Shown here in pieces: positions 21,301-32,125 of a stretch of DNA of 64,000 bases. How positions within the stretch are numbered: the stretch's first letter is position 1; every line of letters begins with the position of its first letter. The notes under the pieces are model-generated. The model was not told the DNA's origin and did not search any database. It worked only from the letters and a program-made list of their open reading frames with translations. The position numbers were made by a program, and so were the translations under genes. The DNA is from Francisella endosymbiont of Ornithodoros moubata (GTDB taxonomy: Bacteria > Pseudomonadota > Gammaproteobacteria > Francisellales > Francisellaceae). The stretch spans positions 124,001 through 188,000 of the forward strand of contig LVCE01000003.1 of NCBI GenBank assembly GCA_002095075.2, given 5' to 3'.

Positions 21301-21777
21301 CTAAAAACTGGTAAAGAACTAAATATTGAAGAGGTTATTAACTCTACAATCTGCGAAGTTGAGTTAAATATTCCAACATTAATTCCTGACTATTATATTA
21401 ATGATGTCAATACTCGTTTGAACATCTATAAACGCATATCTAAAGCTAATCACAAAGAGCTAGTTAATATCAAGATTGAGCTAATTGATCGCTTTGGTAA
21501 ACTACCTTTAGAAGTTCTTTATCTACTAAAAGTAGCACATATAAAAATAGATGCAATAGTACTAGGGATTGCTCAAATAAAAATGTTTGCAACATATGGT
21601 AAAATTAGTTTCTCAAATAATGCAAAATTTGAACCACAAAAGCTAATAAAACTTATTCAATCACAGCCTAGTGATTTTAGACTTACTAAAGAGCATGATC
21701 TACTAATCATAAAAACCACAAAAACTGCAGAGCAAAGAATCGAGTTTATTGAGAATTTTTTAAAGAAGGTTGCTTAG
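18357..21777 (+). pseudogene. mfd: transcription-repair coupling factor Mfd, near full length with three lesions
   Basis: Read across frames, the locus encodes about 1,140 residues, the normal Mfd length. The UvrB-like N-terminal part runs from 18357 (MLNNQISANDTVVSGAYG). An in-frame TGA sits at 19785-19787 (LKDLTDLKP-stop-MYVVHIDYGISRY, within the RNA-polymerase-interaction domain). An A6 run near 19861-19866 needs seven A to continue into SEFILLRYANDAKIYVP. The translocase follows: CGDVGFGKTEIAMRAAF (Walker A), IIDEEHRFGV, TATPIPRS-like ATPIPRSL and QLRGRVGRSHHQAYA. One base is missing near 21099 before EASITKDALKRLEAI. The C-terminal domain ends at 21777. Mfd removes stalled polymerase and recruits UvrA. 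The TGA cannot be repaired by slippage. Confidence 0.93.
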
Positions 21778-21808
21778 CTTAAGTAAATTGAATGCTTACC
21801 CAAGGTTA

Positions 21809-22411
21809 TTAGACATTCGTCTCGTACCAGCTATCAAGCTTTTCTTTAAACTTATCTAGACCCATCTTAGTTAGTGATGAAAATAATTGATATGATATTT
21901 TATCTATAGTGACAAAGGTTTTTAGAAAACTCTCTATCATTCTATTAGCTTGAGCTCGTTCTTTATTATTTAACTTATCAGCCTTTGTCAGTAATATATG
22001 TAAGTTCAAGCCAAAAGATATCGCTATCTCTATCATCAAAGAATCAAATTCTTTTAACTCATGACGTGAATCTACTAAAAGTACTATACTATTTAAGCAT
22101 TTACGCGATGTCAAATAATTCTCCATCTCACTTTGCCATTGACGCTTGATAGTTTCTGAAACCTTAGCATAACCATAACCAGGTAAATCTACCAACCTAT
22201 TATTATCACCTAAATCAAATAGGTTAATAATCTGTGTTCTCCCTGGTGTTTTACTTACCCTAGCAAGACCTTTTTGATCTGTAAGAGTGTTTAATGCGCT
22301 TGATTTACCAGCATTTGAACGCCCTGCAAAAGCGACCTCGACACCAATATCTTCTGGAAGTTGCGAAACTTTTGCCACACCCATTATATATTTTGCTTTA
22401 CTATAGTTCAT
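21809..22411 (-). CDS. engB: ribosome biogenesis GTPase EngB (YsxC/YihA)
   Basis: A 200-residue small GTPase with G1 [10 protein letters not shown]2/G3 region [11 protein letters not shown] and [10 protein letters not shown], and G4 LTKADK. EngB acts in 50S subunit assembly and is usually essential. Its start overlaps the LMW phosphatase stop by 4 bases, and it ends the minus-strand run miaA-hfq-hflX-hflK-hflC-PTP-engB. It faces the mfd pseudogene tail to tail with a 31-base gap. Confidence 0.95.
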   Translation of the reverse strand: MNYSKAKYIMGVAKVSQLPEDIGVEVAFAGRSNAGKSSALNTLTDQKGLARVSKTPGRTQIINLFDLGDNNRLVDLPGYGYAKVSETIKRQWQSEMENYLTSRKCLNSIVLLVDSRHELKEFDSLMIEIAISFGLNLHILLTKADKLNNKERAQANRMIESFLKTFVTIDKISYQLFSSLTKMGLDKFKEKLDSWYETNV

Positions 22412-22893
22412 AACTTATACTCTAACTTTATCTTTTCAAAAAGCCCTTGACATGCTGTAGCTATCATCAAAAAAACTTTTTCAAAATTGTTTTCAAAATA
22501 TGGATCTGGCACATCATTTAAAGCAATATTAGGAGTATATTCTAACATCCTAGAGACTTTTGAAAAATCAGCATTTGGAAACATCTCTTTTATTGTATCA
22601 ATATTTTCTTGATCCATCGCAACGATATAGTCATATTCGACAAAAGCAGACTCCTCTAACTGCTGAGACACTTGATCTGAAAGATCACAATCATATTTCT
22701 TAGCTATTTCTAATGTGCGAATATCAGCCCCATGTCCTTCATGTCCCCATATGCGTGAGCTTGTGCCACAAGATGCTACATCTATATGCTTATCGAGATT
22801 ATGCTGCTTAACGATATTACGAAAAATACCATGAGCAGTCGGTGATCTACAAATATTACCTTTACATACAAAAAGTACTTTTACTTTATTCAT
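22408..22893 (-). CDS. low molecular weight protein-tyrosine phosphatase
   Basis: A 161-residue phosphatase with the P-loop C(X5)R at residues 10-16 ([15 protein letters not shown]) and the general-acid Asp in [13 protein letters not shown] near the C-terminus. The GNICRSP string is characteristic of the LMW-PTP/arsenate-reductase fold. It may act on tyrosine-phosphorylated proteins or small phosphoesters; the target is unknown. It starts one base after hflC ends and overlaps engB. Confidence 0.9.
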   Translation of the reverse strand: MNKVKVLFVCKGNICRSPTAHGIFRNIVKQHNLDKHIDVASCGTSSRIWGHEGHGADIRTLEIAKKYDCDLSDQVSQQLEESAFVEYDYIVAMDQENIDTIKEMFPNADFSKVSRMLEYTPNIALNDVPDPYFENNFEKVFLMIATACQGLFEKIKLEYKL

Positions 22894-23820
22894 TTATTTA
22901 ACTTCCTTCATATCTTCGGTAAACTTACTATTAGATTCTAATTTAAACCCTTGGAAAAACTTGCTATCTGGTCTAAGCATAAATACAACTTCATTTTCAC
23001 CATTGAAACTCTCTTTATAGGAGTTCATACTCTTTAGAAACTCATACAATGGTACTGACTTAGAATAAGCTTCTGTGAAAATCTTAGCTGCTTTGGCATC
23101 TGCCTCTGCCATTATAGTTTTGGATTCTTTTTCTGCTTCTGCTAGTGTAACTGTTACTTTAGCATCTGCTGCGGCTTTTATTTTCTCAGCTAATTGCTTA
23201 CCTTCTGCTCGAATTGAAGTAGCTACTTTTTGACGTGAAGATCTCATTCTTTGATAGATAGAGTCTGTAACTGTATCTGGTAAATCTATCTGTTTAACTC
23301 TTACATCGATAACATCTACACCAATTTGCTTGGTTTGTTGTTGGACACTCTTAGTTAAAGCAATCATTAGCTTATCACGATTGTTATTAATCAAGCTTTG
23401 AATATCATTATTACCGACCTCTGCTCTTAAAGAAGACTCTAAGAATTGTTTTAATAATGTCTCAGCTCGATCAACACTACTGCTAGTACTTGTGTAGAAT
23501 GTAGAAATATTGTTATTATTTATCTTCCAAACTACATAGGCGTTAATCAAGACATCTTTTTGTTCTTTAGTAACTACACATGCAGAATCAGCTTCTAAAA
23601 CTCGATTACGCATGTCATAAATTTTAACAGTATCTATAAATGGAATCTTAATATGTAAACCTGGCTCATACTCTACAGCTTTGCCATCTTTATCCTTTAC
23701 GAGTTCACCAAGTCTTAGAATAACTGCTTCCGAGCCTTGTTTGACAATAAATTTTGTACTTAATACCATTATAGCTAAAACTACTACAAGCACTAGGAAT
23801 ATTTTTAGAAATTTACTCAT
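22894..23820 (-). CDS. hflC: HflC, SPFH/band-7 membrane protease modulator
   Basis: A 308-residue band-7 protein with one N-terminal membrane helix (residues 5-24) and the SPFH domain (VKQGSEAVILRLGELVKD, EPGLHIKIPFIDTVKIYDMR). A long helical stretch then holds Ala/Glu repeats (KAAADAKVTVTLAEAEKES). With HflK it forms the periplasmic-facing cage that restrains FtsH. It lies 1 base downstream of hflK. A short spacer with GGAGGAAAC precedes the ATG. Confidence 0.94.
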   Translation of the reverse strand: MSKFLKIFLVLVVVLAIMVLSTKFIVKQGSEAVILRLGELVKDKDGKAVEYEPGLHIKIPFIDTVKIYDMRNRVLEADSACVVTKEQKDVLINAYVVWKINNNNISTFYTSTSSSVDRAETLLKQFLESSLRAEVGNNDIQSLINNNRDKLMIALTKSVQQQTKQIGVDVIDVRVKQIDLPDTVTDSIYQRMRSSRQKVATSIRAEGKQLAEKIKAAADAKVTVTLAEAEKESKTIMAEADAKAAKIFTEAYSKSVPLYEFLKSMNSYKESFNGENEVVFMLRPDSKFFQGFKLESNSKFTEDMKEVK

Positions 23821-23821
23821 C

Positions 23822-24889
23822 TTAGTTTCCTCCTTGTATATTTGATAATAATGCTTGTTTTTGTGTATTATTTAGACCATAAAAAATATTCTTAGCACCA
23901 TCACCATCTATCAAAAATATCTTATTATGCTGTAGTATACTTGAGATAGTGTTAAAATACATTTGATTCATCACAATATCTGGAGACTGTTTATAAATCG
24001 GTAATAATTGTTCAAATTGAGCAATTTCACCTTGAGCTTCTAGAACAATTTTTTGCTTATATGCATTGGCTTGATCTAATATCCTTTGAGCCTTACCTTG
24101 TGCTACTGGCACTACTCTATTTGCGTATGCTTCAGCTTCGTTTTGTTCTCTCTCACGATCTTCACGCGCCTTAATTACATCATCAAAGGCACTTTTAACC
24201 GCATCTGGAGCTTGAGCTGGCTGCATTATTACTTCACTTATATAAATACCTGAATTATAGTTTTTTAGTAATGCTTCCATTTCTTTTCTAACCTGCTGAG
24301 TGATTACAGCACGATTAGTAGTTAATATTTGCTCTAACTTATTCTCACCGACCACCTGTCTAACCGCACTTTCTAGAGCTTGTTGTAATAACTGGGTAGG
24401 ATTTGTATTAGCAAATAAGTATTTTTCCAAATCAGCAATACGATATTGAACTGTAAAAGAAATATGTACAATATTCTCCTCAGATGTCAACATGTCACGC
24501 TTTAGAGAAATAGTTTTCAACTCTTGAACATTTTCTTTATAAACCTTATCAATACCCAAAGGATGCCAATATAAACCAGGTTCTACTAATTTAGAAAACT
24601 TACCTAATCTAAGTACCACAGTTTGCTCAGCTGGCTGTACAACATAAAAACCAAAACCAACCCATGCAACTATAAGCAGAGCCACTATTATTGTAGCTAT
24701 TTTAGCAACTGGTGGTTTGTTAAATGTTGTTTTGTTTTTATTAGCATTTTTTGAGTAAATACTCTCATTATCATCATTATTAGTTTTGTTCTTCTTACCA
24801 AAGAATCTTTTAATCATTTCTTCTAAATCTGGTGGTCCTTGCTCCGAATTTTTACTCCAAAACCATTTTTGTTTTATCTTTTTAATCAT
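23822..24889 (-). CDS. hflK: HflK, SPFH/band-7 membrane protease modulator
   Basis: A 355-residue HflK. The N-terminal cytosolic part holds GPPDLEEMIKRFFGKKNK, the usual HflK opening, then one membrane helix (about residues 63-82) and the band-7 domain (VVQPAEQTVVLRLGKFSKL, EPGLYWHPLGIDKVYKENVQ). A helical tail follows (REDREREQNEAEAYANRVVP, KAQRILDQANAYKQ). It partners HflC around FtsH. About 257 bases separate it from the hflX pseudogene upstream; these contain no gene I can identify. Confidence 0.94.
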   Translation of the reverse strand: MIKKIKQKWFWSKNSEQGPPDLEEMIKRFFGKKNKTNNDDNESIYSKNANKNKTTFNKPPVAKIATIIVALLIVAWVGFGFYVVQPAEQTVVLRLGKFSKLVEPGLYWHPLGIDKVYKENVQELKTISLKRDMLTSEENIVHISFTVQYRIADLEKYLFANTNPTQLLQQALESAVRQVVGENKLEQILTTNRAVITQQVRKEMEALLKNYNSGIYISEVIMQPAQAPDAVKSAFDDVIKAREDREREQNEAEAYANRVVPVAQGKAQRILDQANAYKQKIVLEAQGEIAQFEQLLPIYKQSPDIVMNQMYFNTISSILQHNKIFLIDGDGAKNIFYGLNNTQKQALLSNIQGGN

Positions 24890-25146
24890 AAATTATCATT
24901 CCTATACACTTTATAAAGTATTTTTAGCTCACACATTAACTATTATATATAAAAATTTCTATATTTTTTTGCACTATCAGCAAATATTTAACAAATGCTT
25001 AGCAGAGCTTGTATTGATAATTCTAAATATGGTTCTAATTAGAGATATTTTTAATCTAAAAATAAAAAATGCAAATATAACTATAAAAATTACAAATTAA
25101 GAAAATATATTTTCACGTTTGGAAAAGCTTATAAGTATGAGTAAGC

Positions 25147-26452
25147 TTATTTTTGAGTAAAAAACTCGGCTAAATTTAAATTAAGCTCTCTATTAAATCT
25201 TTCAAAATCATCTTCTGATATCTTTATTTGTAGTAGATAATTACCCTGCTCTGAAATCTCTTCTTTATCAACAACATCAAGCTCATACATATTGGATCTA
25301 ATTTTCGAATACTTAGGTGGTAACTCTATAGTTTGATTTATCCATGCTTTATTAAAAAATGTTGCTAATGCTTGATAGAGCTCTGCTAAACCATCACCAT
25401 TTTGTGCAGATAAATATACTCTAGCGACGACATTACTATCAGAATCCTCAAGGGGAACAAAAACTTGGCTTGATATTTTCTAGCTTATCAATCTTGTTAT
25501 ATACACAAATCATCTCTTTGTCTGCTATACCAATTTCACTAAGTACTTTTTCGACCTGCTCAATATAACTTTTATGATTTTCATCAGCATAATCTATGAC
25601 ATGTACTAAAAGATCAGATTCTATAGCCTCTTCTAAAGTAGCATGGAAAGCCTCAACTAAATCATGTGGTAGATTCTTAATAAATCCTACAGTATCAGAA
25701 AATATAACTTCACCAAGCTTTGGTACAGTCACTTTACGCAAAGTAGGATCTAAAGTCACAAATAGCTGATCTTTAGCATTGGCTTTTGTGATTTTATTAA
25801 ATAAAGTTGATTTACCTGCGTTTGTATAGCCAACAAACGAAATTGTTGGAATGTTATTTTTCTTACGTGAAGATCTACTTAAATTACGATGGTGTTTTAC
25901 TTTCTCAAGTTTTTGCGTAATCTGCTTAATTCTTTGTCTAATTAGGTATCTATCTATCTCAAGCTGTGTTTCACCAGGTCCACCACGTACGCCAATACCA
26001 CCTTTTTGTCGCTCTAGGTGAGTCCATCCTTTGACTAAACGTGTTGATTGATAGTTAAGTTGCGCAAGTTCAACTTGAAGCTTACCTTCATGAGTTTTTG
26101 CTCGAAGTGAGAATATTTCTAGAATTAACCTAGTTCTATCCATAACCTTACACTCAAGAAATTTCTCAATATTGCGCTCTTGCGAAGGAGTTAAAGGATG
26201 ATTAAAAACAACTAAATCCGCGTCTAGTTCATCGCATTTATTTTTTATCATCTCGATTTTACCTATACCACAAAAATATTTGATAATCAGGTTCAGGATG
26301 ATTAAAATCTAAACTTTGCAATACAATTTTTCTGCTGCTGTAACCAAGCCTTCTAACTCAGTCAAATCAGCATTAAGATCACGATGGTACTTGAAATTTG
26401 TATTTACAAACAGGCATTTACTACCTGCTTGATAAGATTGGAAAAATTCCAT
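25147..26452 (-). pseudogene. hflX: ribosome-associated GTPase HflX, three frameshifts
   Basis: About 435 codons are readable in four pieces. The N-terminus from ATG 26452 (MEFFQSYQAGSKCLFV) shifts at an A5 run near 26325-26332 and again near 26270-26278. The clean 267-codon middle holds GGIGVRGGPGETQLEIDR, GYTNAGKSTLFN (G1), DTVGFIKNLPHDLVEAF (G3) and VYNKIDKL (G4). A third shift near 25455-25465 separates the C-terminal piece, LEDSDSNVVARVYLSAQNG to LNLNLAEFFTQK at 25147. HflX splits stalled or stress-arrested ribosomes. All three lesions lie beside short homopolymers. The G domain itself is intact, so partial translation cannot be excluded. It sits at its normal place between hfq and hflK. 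Confidence 0.9.
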
Positions 26453-26503
26453 CAACTAATATTACTCCACAATGGAATTATTAAGAAAAAAGAAAAGATT
26501 ATA

Positions 26504-26833
26504 TTACTTGTGAGTATTACCTTCATTTTCTTGAATTTCAAGATCATCAGAATGAATATCATTTACATTCTCGTCTTGCTCATCATTAGAGTTTTGGTGA
26601 TATGGATTAAAAGAGCTATAAACCATTCTTACACTTTTAGCTGGTACTATAGTAGATATAGCATGCTTATAAACCATTTGATTGACAGTGTTTCTAAGCA
26701 CGATACAGAACTGGTCAAAAGCTTCTACTTGACCTTGTAATTTAATCCCATTTACTAGATATACAGATACGCTAACTTTTTCTTTTCTTAAAGCATTTAA
26801 AAACGGGTCTTGTAAAGATGATATTCTTGACAT
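26504..26833 (-). CDS. hfq: RNA chaperone Hfq
   Basis: A 109-residue Hfq. Sm1 is [23 protein letters not shown] with Gln8-region residues (SSLQDPFLN), and Sm2 is [19 protein letters not shown], including the YKHA segment that forms the U-binding proximal site. A charged, disordered C-terminal tail (about residues 75-109) follows. Hfq hexamers pair small RNAs with mRNAs. The gene follows miaA with a 103-base gap, and its own promoter may lie in that gap. Confidence 0.96.
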   Translation of the reverse strand: MSRISSLQDPFLNALRKEKVSVSVYLVNGIKLQGQVEAFDQFCIVLRNTVNQMVYKHAISTIVPAKSVRMVYSSFNPYHQNSNDEQDENVNDIHSDDLEIQENEGNTHK

Positions 26834-26936
26834 TGTCTTACTTCCTTTTAATTATTTTGTTATAGTTATTATTTTATCAAGTTTAACAATTAAACTTCGC
26901 GTATATTCTAGCAAGATTTATATCTATCAGCAAATC

Positions 26937-27863
26937 TTATTTATAACCAAAATATTTTAAAATATCTAACTCTTTAGTTTCGCTCTCCATAGTAACTATA
27001 TTTATAGGATTCTGCCAATTACGAACCCAAGTAAGCTGACGCTTAGCAAGTTGGCGTGTAGCTACTATACCTTTATTGACAAACTCATCATAGCTAATAC
27101 CTCCATCAAGATATTGCCATGCTTGGCGGTAACCGACACTTCTAATAGCTGTGCTATCTATACTCAAATTTGGATTATCTCTAAGCTTTTGTACTTCAGC
27201 TAAAAAACCTTCTGCCAGCATTTGTCTCAATCTAAGTTCAATATTTTTATGCAGTATCGATCTATCATTTGGTACTAAAGCACATAGTTTTAGCTCTTCT
27301 TCTAAACCACCAATTTTAGATGTTTTGACAAGCTCAGAATATTTCTTACCACTTATCATAATAACCTCAAGAGCGCGAAAGATTCTTTGCTCATCATTAG
27401 GATTAATTTTTTGAGCAGATTCTAGATCTATTTTGCTGAGTTGCTGATGAAAATATTGTAAGCCTTTTGCTTTTCTCTCTAATTCAAGCGTTTGCCTTAT
27501 CTCAGCTTGAGATTGTGGTAGTGCAGATAAACCTTCTATCAAACCTTTGAAGTAAAGCATTGTACCACCAACAAGTAAAACTTCTTTACCTCTAGCCCAT
27601 ATCTCTTTTTTAAGAGTATTTACGCTTGATATAAAATCTGCTACAGAAAAATTATCTGTTGGCTCAGTGATATCAATAAGATGATGCTTAATACCATCTT
27701 GCTCTTGTAGAGTTGGCTTAGCTGTACCAATATCCATGCCTCTATAAACAAGAGATGAGTCGACACTAATAATTTCAGCATTGATGTTTTTAGCTAACGA
27801 TATTGACAACGAAGTTTTACCAGAAGCTGTTGGTCCAGCCAGACCATAGATTGATTTACACAT
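26937..27863 (-). CDS. miaA: tRNA dimethylallyltransferase MiaA
   Basis: A 308-residue prenyltransferase that modifies A37 of tRNAs reading UNN codons. P-loop [12 protein letters not shown] at residues 7-18, then [42 protein letters not shown] and [16 protein letters not shown] follows the ppiD TAA without any spacer, so the two are coupled. Its product i6A is the substrate of MiaB (39983-41290), whose N-terminus is disturbed. Confidence 0.96.
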   Translation of the reverse strand: MCKSIYGLAGPTASGKTSLSISLAKNINAEIISVDSSLVYRGMDIGTAKPTLQEQDGIKHHLIDITEPTDNFSVADFISSVNTLKKEIWARGKEVLLVGGTMLYFKGLIEGLSALPQSQAEIRQTLELERKAKGLQYFHQQLSKIDLESAQKINPNDEQRIFRALEVIMISGKKYSELVKTSKIGGLEEELKLCALVPNDRSILHKNIELRLRQMLAEGFLAEVQKLRDNPNLSIDSTAIRSVGYRQAWQYLDGGISYDEFVNKGIVATRQLAKRQLTWVRNWQNPINIVTMESETKELDILKYFGYK

Positions 27864-29297
27864 TTAGATATTTTTATAATTAACTTGAATTGGAATTTGT
27901 TGTTTAATTACCTGTAAATAGAAGTTTAGTTCTTCTTGTTTATATGTATCGATAACTTGATTAGGTACTTGAGTAGATTTATTAGTTATTGGCTCAACTT
28001 TAGCTACCTTATAGATATAGATATCACCATTAGTAGTCTTATAATCATGGTATTGATTATTACTATTGGACATTACATAATCATTAAAATCTTTGCTAAA
28101 CACTTGTGAGTCACTATTTACTGTGGCTTGTTTAAAGCTTTTATCTATCTTCTTACCACTAGTTAAATCATTTAAAAGGTTTTGTGCCTGCTGTACAGCA
28201 AGTTGTTGTGATTTTTGCTCAATATACGCCTTTGAAATTTTATCTTTAATATCAGCTAGTTTTTGCTCAGTTGCTTTGGTTGAGTTATCTACTTGATAAA
28301 CCAGAAGCTTATTATTAGCTATAAAAATGCTTGCATACTTATCTGAGTTTGCAAAAAACTGGCTATTAGCAATATTACTAATTTTCGTATCATTATTATC
28401 AACAATTGTAGCTGTTTTAGCTTTGCCAAGTCGTTTCTCTAATTTAGCATATTTAATGCTATCAACATTTTGTGTGTACTTATTAAACTGCTCTAAGGCA
28501 TGCCTATTTTGAATTATCTTTTGGATAGTAGCTTTAGTATTATCATCAAAATCTTTGAAGAGTTCTTTATGGGTTTGATAATAAGTCTCTAACTCATTGT
28601 TATTAATATTATTTTTTGTTGTAAAATCATCTTTTGTAATCATGAAGTAGCGAATCGTATTTTCTGCTGGTATTATATACTCATTTTTATAAGTATCATA
28701 ATAGCTTTGTAAATCTTGCTGGCTTGGTTTAATTTGTGATTTAAAATCAGCAGGAGAAACCTTGAAATATTCTATATACTTATTTACACAGTATATACTT
28801 GCAAGCGATTTATTATCATAATCTGTAGTAAATGATGTATCTACTATAGTTTTAGGAATTATTGTTGCTTGGATATTTTGGGCTAATATCTGCTCTAACC
28901 TATCCATACCACCTAAATATGTAACAACTTGTTTTAGCTTACCAGCAGAAAACTTACCATCTTTATCAAAAAACATTGGATTGGTAAATATTACTGATTG
29001 TAGAGCTAATTTTGACACTACAATATTGTGGCGTTGTGCATCAGCTAATAACAAATACTGATCTATCATTTGAGCTAAAATAGCTCTCTTTTGTGCATCT
29101 GTAGTAGCATTTTGAGCGTATTGTTGAAATTGCTGTGAGCTTATTTCATTATCGCCAATTTTAGCAACATAAGTTCTACTACTACCAATATTTGTAAAAA
29201 AGAATGTCATCCCTGAGATTACAAAAATAAAGCTTATCGAGATAACCACAATCCAAGTAAAAGGACCTTTAAGTCTATCATTTAAAAACTGTAACAT
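27864..29297 (-). CDS. ppiD: PpiD-like membrane-anchored periplasmic chaperone (SurA_N domain)
   Basis: A 477-residue protein with an N-terminal membrane anchor (about residues 13-33: FTWIVVISISFIFVISGMTF). A SurA_N-type helical chaperone domain follows (AKIGDNEISSQQFQQYAQNA, AQMIDQYLLLADAQRHNIVV). E. coli PpiD is 623 residues with a parvulin domain; this protein is about 150 shorter and I see no clear parvulin core, so it is likely a chaperone without isomerase activity. The Asn/Lys/Gln-rich middle is typical of AT-rich genomes. It precedes miaA directly. Confidence 0.85.
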   Translation of the reverse strand: MLQFLNDRLKGPFTWIVVISISFIFVISGMTFFFTNIGSSRTYVAKIGDNEISSQQFQQYAQNATTDAQKRAILAQMIDQYLLLADAQRHNIVVSKLALQSVIFTNPMFFDKDGKFSAGKLKQVVTYLGGMDRLEQILAQNIQATIIPKTIVDTSFTTDYDNKSLASIYCVNKYIEYFKVSPADFKSQIKPSQQDLQSYYDTYKNEYIIPAENTIRYFMITKDDFTTKNNINNNELETYYQTHKELFKDFDDNTKATIQKIIQNRHALEQFNKYTQNVDSIKYAKLEKRLGKAKTATIVDNNDTKISNIANSQFFANSDKYASIFIANNKLLVYQVDNSTKATEQKLADIKDKISKAYIEQKSQQLAVQQAQNLLNDLTSGKKIDKSFKQATVNSDSQVFSKDFNDYVMSNSNNQYHDYKTTNGDIYIYKVAKVEPITNKSTQVPNQVIDTYKQEELNFYLQVIKQQIPIQVNYKNI

Positions 29298-29359
29298 TTT
29301 ATTGACCTTAATTCATAATGATTAATTTATTAATTTATTAATTTGTAAATATTATAGAT

Positions 29360-29386
29360 AAAAAAAAGCATACTTGTTAAGCATGC
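29360..29386 (-). terminator. Rho-independent terminator of hupB
   Basis: On the minus strand GCATGCTT, a 3-base loop and AAGTATGC form an 8-bp stem (one G-T pair) followed by eight T. It starts about 30 bases after the hupB stop and ends transcription before ppiD. Confidence 0.85.
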
Positions 29387-29418
29387 CTTTGTAAAAATTA
29401 CTTTTTTGTAAATTTTTA

Positions 29419-29691
29419 TTATTTTACAGCGTCTTTCAGACCTTTACCAGCTTTAAAGCTAGGAACTTTAGAAGCAGGAATCTTAATAGTTTCACCAGTT
29501 TTTGGGTTTCTGCCTTCTCTAGGGCTTCTTTCTTTTACTTGAAAAGTACCAAAACCCACTAGAGTTACGCTATCACCACTTTTCAAAGCTTTAGTTACTG
29601 CAGCAATAGTAGCATCTAGAGTATTGCTCGCAACTTCTTTAGTAACATCTGCTTCTTTAGCTATAGCACTTACTAATTCACTTTTATTCAT
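29419..29691 (-). CDS. hupB: DNA-binding protein HU (beta type)
   Basis: A 90-residue [20 protein letters not shown], then [20 protein letters not shown] and [21 protein letters not shown], the DNA-binding arm with its Pro at the tip. HU bends and compacts DNA and supports the nucleoid. It has its own promoter (29738-29766), a ribosome site AAAGGAG and a terminator, so it can be transcribed separately from the clp-lon cluster just upstream, which is the common arrangement. Confidence 0.97.
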   Translation of the reverse strand: MNKSELVSAIAKEADVTKEVASNTLDATIAAVTKALKSGDSVTLVGFGTFQVKERSPREGRNPKTGETIKIPASKVPSFKAGKGLKDAVK

Positions 29692-29737
29692 GTTTTAAAC
29701 TCCTTTATTTTTATACAATTGACAAGTGTCACTTAAC

Positions 29738-29766
29738 TTTATAACACTAAAAATGCAGTGTTTCAA
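29738..29766 (-). promoter_or_regulatory. sigma-70-type promoter for hupB
   Basis: On the minus strand TTGAAA (29766-29761), a 17-base spacer and TATAAA (29743-29738) lie about 45 bases before the hupB ATG. The elements match the consensus at 5/6 and 5/6 with ideal spacing, and the -35 box sits just after the lon stop. Confidence 0.7.
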
Positions 29767-29776
29767 TACCTAAATA

Positions 29777-32101
29777 TCAAAAAACTCTATCTAAAACCTC
29801 TTTTATACTACTTACAGGAGTTATTTCGAGTTTTTCAAGGATTTCTTTATCAATATCCGTAAGGTTTTTGACATTTTGTTTAGGGATCAAAACTTCCTTG
29901 ATTCCACCCCTTAATGCTGCTAAAAGCTTCTCTTTTAAACCTCCTATAGCTAACACTTCACCACGCAATGTTACCTCACCTGTCATCGCAACATCATTTC
30001 TAACTGGCTTGTTTGTATATACGGAAACTAAAGCAGTTGTCATTGCAATACCAGCACTTGGTCCATCTTTTGGAGTAGCTCCTTCAGGAACATGAATATG
30101 GACATCTTTCTTCTCATAAAAGTCCTCTTCTAGCTTATAGTCTTTAGATATAGAGCGCATTACACTAAATGCTGCATCTATTGACTCTTTCATTACATTA
30201 CCTAAACTACCAGTATATTTGACTTTTCCTTTGCCAGGCATTGCTAGAGCTTCTATAGTCAAAAGCTCACCTCCAACTGATGTCCAAGCCAAGCCTGTTA
30301 CTTGACCAACCTTTGCTTTAACATTTTTGACACCATAATCATACTGATACACTCCTAGATAATCTTCGAGATTTTTTTGTGTAATCGAAATTTTGCCAGT
30401 ATTTGGATCTTTTAAGAGATTTTTAACTGCTTTACGACAGACACCATCTATCTTTTGCTGTAAATTTCTTACCCCAGCCTCTCTTGTATAATATCTAATA
30501 ATATCAAGAATAGCTTTTGGCGTAAAATTAATTTCATCCTTAGTTAAACCATTATTTTCTAGTGCTTTAGGTATTAAATACTGTTTTGCAATAGCTTGTT
30601 TCTCAATCTCTGTATAGCCTGATAGATTGATAATCTCTAATCTATCACGCAATGCTGGATCTATATCTAGCGAGTTTGCTGTTGCAACGAACATTACCTT
30701 TGATAAATCATAATCTATCTCAAGATAATGATCATTAAATGTACTATTTTGCTCTGGATCAAGTACCTCTAACAACGCAGCAGATGGATCACCTCTGAAA
30801 TCAGATGAGATCTTATCAATCTCATCTAATAAGAAAAGAGGATTTTCTGTCTTTGATTTAATTATCTTTTGGATAATTTGACCTGGCATAGAACCTATAT
30901 AAGTACGACGATGTCCTCTGATTTCTGATTCATCACGCACCCCACCTAATGCCACACGCACATACTCACGCCCTGTTGCTCTTGCAATCGACTGTCCTAT
31001 AGATGTCTTACCCACACCTGGAGGTCCAACTAGGCATAAAATTGGCGCTTTGGTATTGCTATCTCTTTTAATCTGAACAGCTAAATGCTCAAGAATTCTT
31101 TCTTTAACTTTTTTGATACCATAATGATCTTTTTCTAAAACTTTCTCAGCAAGGTTAATATCTCTTTTAACTTTCACTCTCTTACCCCATGGTAGAGAAA
31201 GTATAGTCTCGATGTAGTTTCTTGAAACAGCTGACTCTGAAGAAGAAGGTGGCATTGCTTTAAGCTTTTTAAGCTCTTTTAAGCATTTCTCTTTTGCCTC
31301 TTTAGACATCTTAGTATGCTCAATCCTTTTTTTCAAAGCAGTCACTTCTGATTCTTCATCAGTTTCACCAAGCTCTTTATATATAGCCTTGACTTGCTCA
31401 TTTAGGTAGTATTCACGTTGATTTTTATCAACTTGTGCTTTGACTCTATCTTTAATCTTAGCTTCTAGCTCTAGTATTTCTAACTCTTCATAAAGATATG
31501 AAAGCAGTAGCAAAGCTTTATTTTTTATATCCATTGCTTCAAGAATCTTTTGTTTTTTAGCTATCTCTGTATTAAGAATAGTTGCAATTTCATAAATAAA
31601 CTTATGAGGCTCTTCTGTATTTATTAGTGTAGCTAACGACTCTTTTGAAACTCTACCACTGATATCAACAAATTTTTTAAGCGAATTAGAAACTGATAGT
31701 AAAATAGCTTTTAGCTCTTTATCAACTTGGCTAGGATCATAGTTATCATCAACATGTAGACTATCTAAATTAGCGTAAATACAACCATCAATATCTTCAT
31801 ACTTAACTACTAGTCTTTTAGCGATACCCTCAATTATTATTTTCAAACTACCATCAGGAAGTTTCATAATCTGGACAATTTTGGCAAGAGTTGCAATATC
31901 ATAAATGTTTTCTACAAAATCACCCCCATTAGAGCCATTTTTTTGTGTAGCTAATAAAATATAGTTATTATAATTATTTGATGCCTGTTTAACTGCCTCT
32001 ATTGACTTTTTACGCCCAACATTCAGTGGAAGAGTCATTGATGGATAAATAACAACATCTCTTAAAGGAATAACAGGAACGATATTTAGAGCTTCTGACA
32101 T
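29777..32101 (-). CDS. lon: ATP-dependent protease Lon
   Basis: A 774-residue Lon of normal length. N-terminal substrate domain from [23 protein letters not shown]+ module with Walker [16 protein letters not shown] and Walker [12 protein letters not shown], and the proteolytic domain with catalytic Ser in [17 protein letters not shown] and Lys in [17 protein letters not shown]. Lon degrades misfolded and regulatory proteins in the cytoplasm. It follows clpX by about 24 bases in the tig-clpP-clpX-lon array. Confidence 0.97.
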   Translation of the reverse strand: MSEALNIVPVIPLRDVVIYPSMTLPLNVGRKKSIEAVKQASNNYNNYILLATQKNGSNGGDFVENIYDIATLAKIVQIMKLPDGSLKIIIEGIAKRLVVKYEDIDGCIYANLDSLHVDDNYDPSQVDKELKAILLSVSNSLKKFVDISGRVSKESLATLINTEEPHKFIYEIATILNTEIAKKQKILEAMDIKNKALLLLSYLYEELEILELEAKIKDRVKAQVDKNQREYYLNEQVKAIYKELGETDEESEVTALKKRIEHTKMSKEAKEKCLKELKKLKAMPPSSSESAVSRNYIETILSLPWGKRVKVKRDINLAEKVLEKDHYGIKKVKERILEHLAVQIKRDSNTKAPILCLVGPPGVGKTSIGQSIARATGREYVRVALGGVRDESEIRGHRRTYIGSMPGQIIQKIIKSKTENPLFLLDEIDKISSDFRGDPSAALLEVLDPEQNSTFNDHYLEIDYDLSKVMFVATANSLDIDPALRDRLEIINLSGYTEIEKQAIAKQYLIPKALENNGLTKDEINFTPKAILDIIRYYTREAGVRNLQQKIDGVCRKAVKNLLKDPNTGKISITQKNLEDYLGVYQYDYGVKNVKAKVGQVTGLAWTSVGGELLTIEALAMPGKGKVKYTGSLGNVMKESIDAAFSVMRSISKDYKLEEDFYEKKDVHIHVPEGATPKDGPSAGIAMTTALVSVYTNKPVRNDVAMTGEVTLRGEVLAIGGLKEKLLAALRGGIKEVLIPKQNVKNLTDIDKEILEKLEITPVSSIKEVLDRVF

Positions 32102-32125
32102 AAACTTACATCCTCCTGTAAATTT

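Noticed and set aside
26384-26740. 118-codon plus-strand open frame
   Set aside because: It runs across the antisense of the hflX start and hfq and has no recognisable content.
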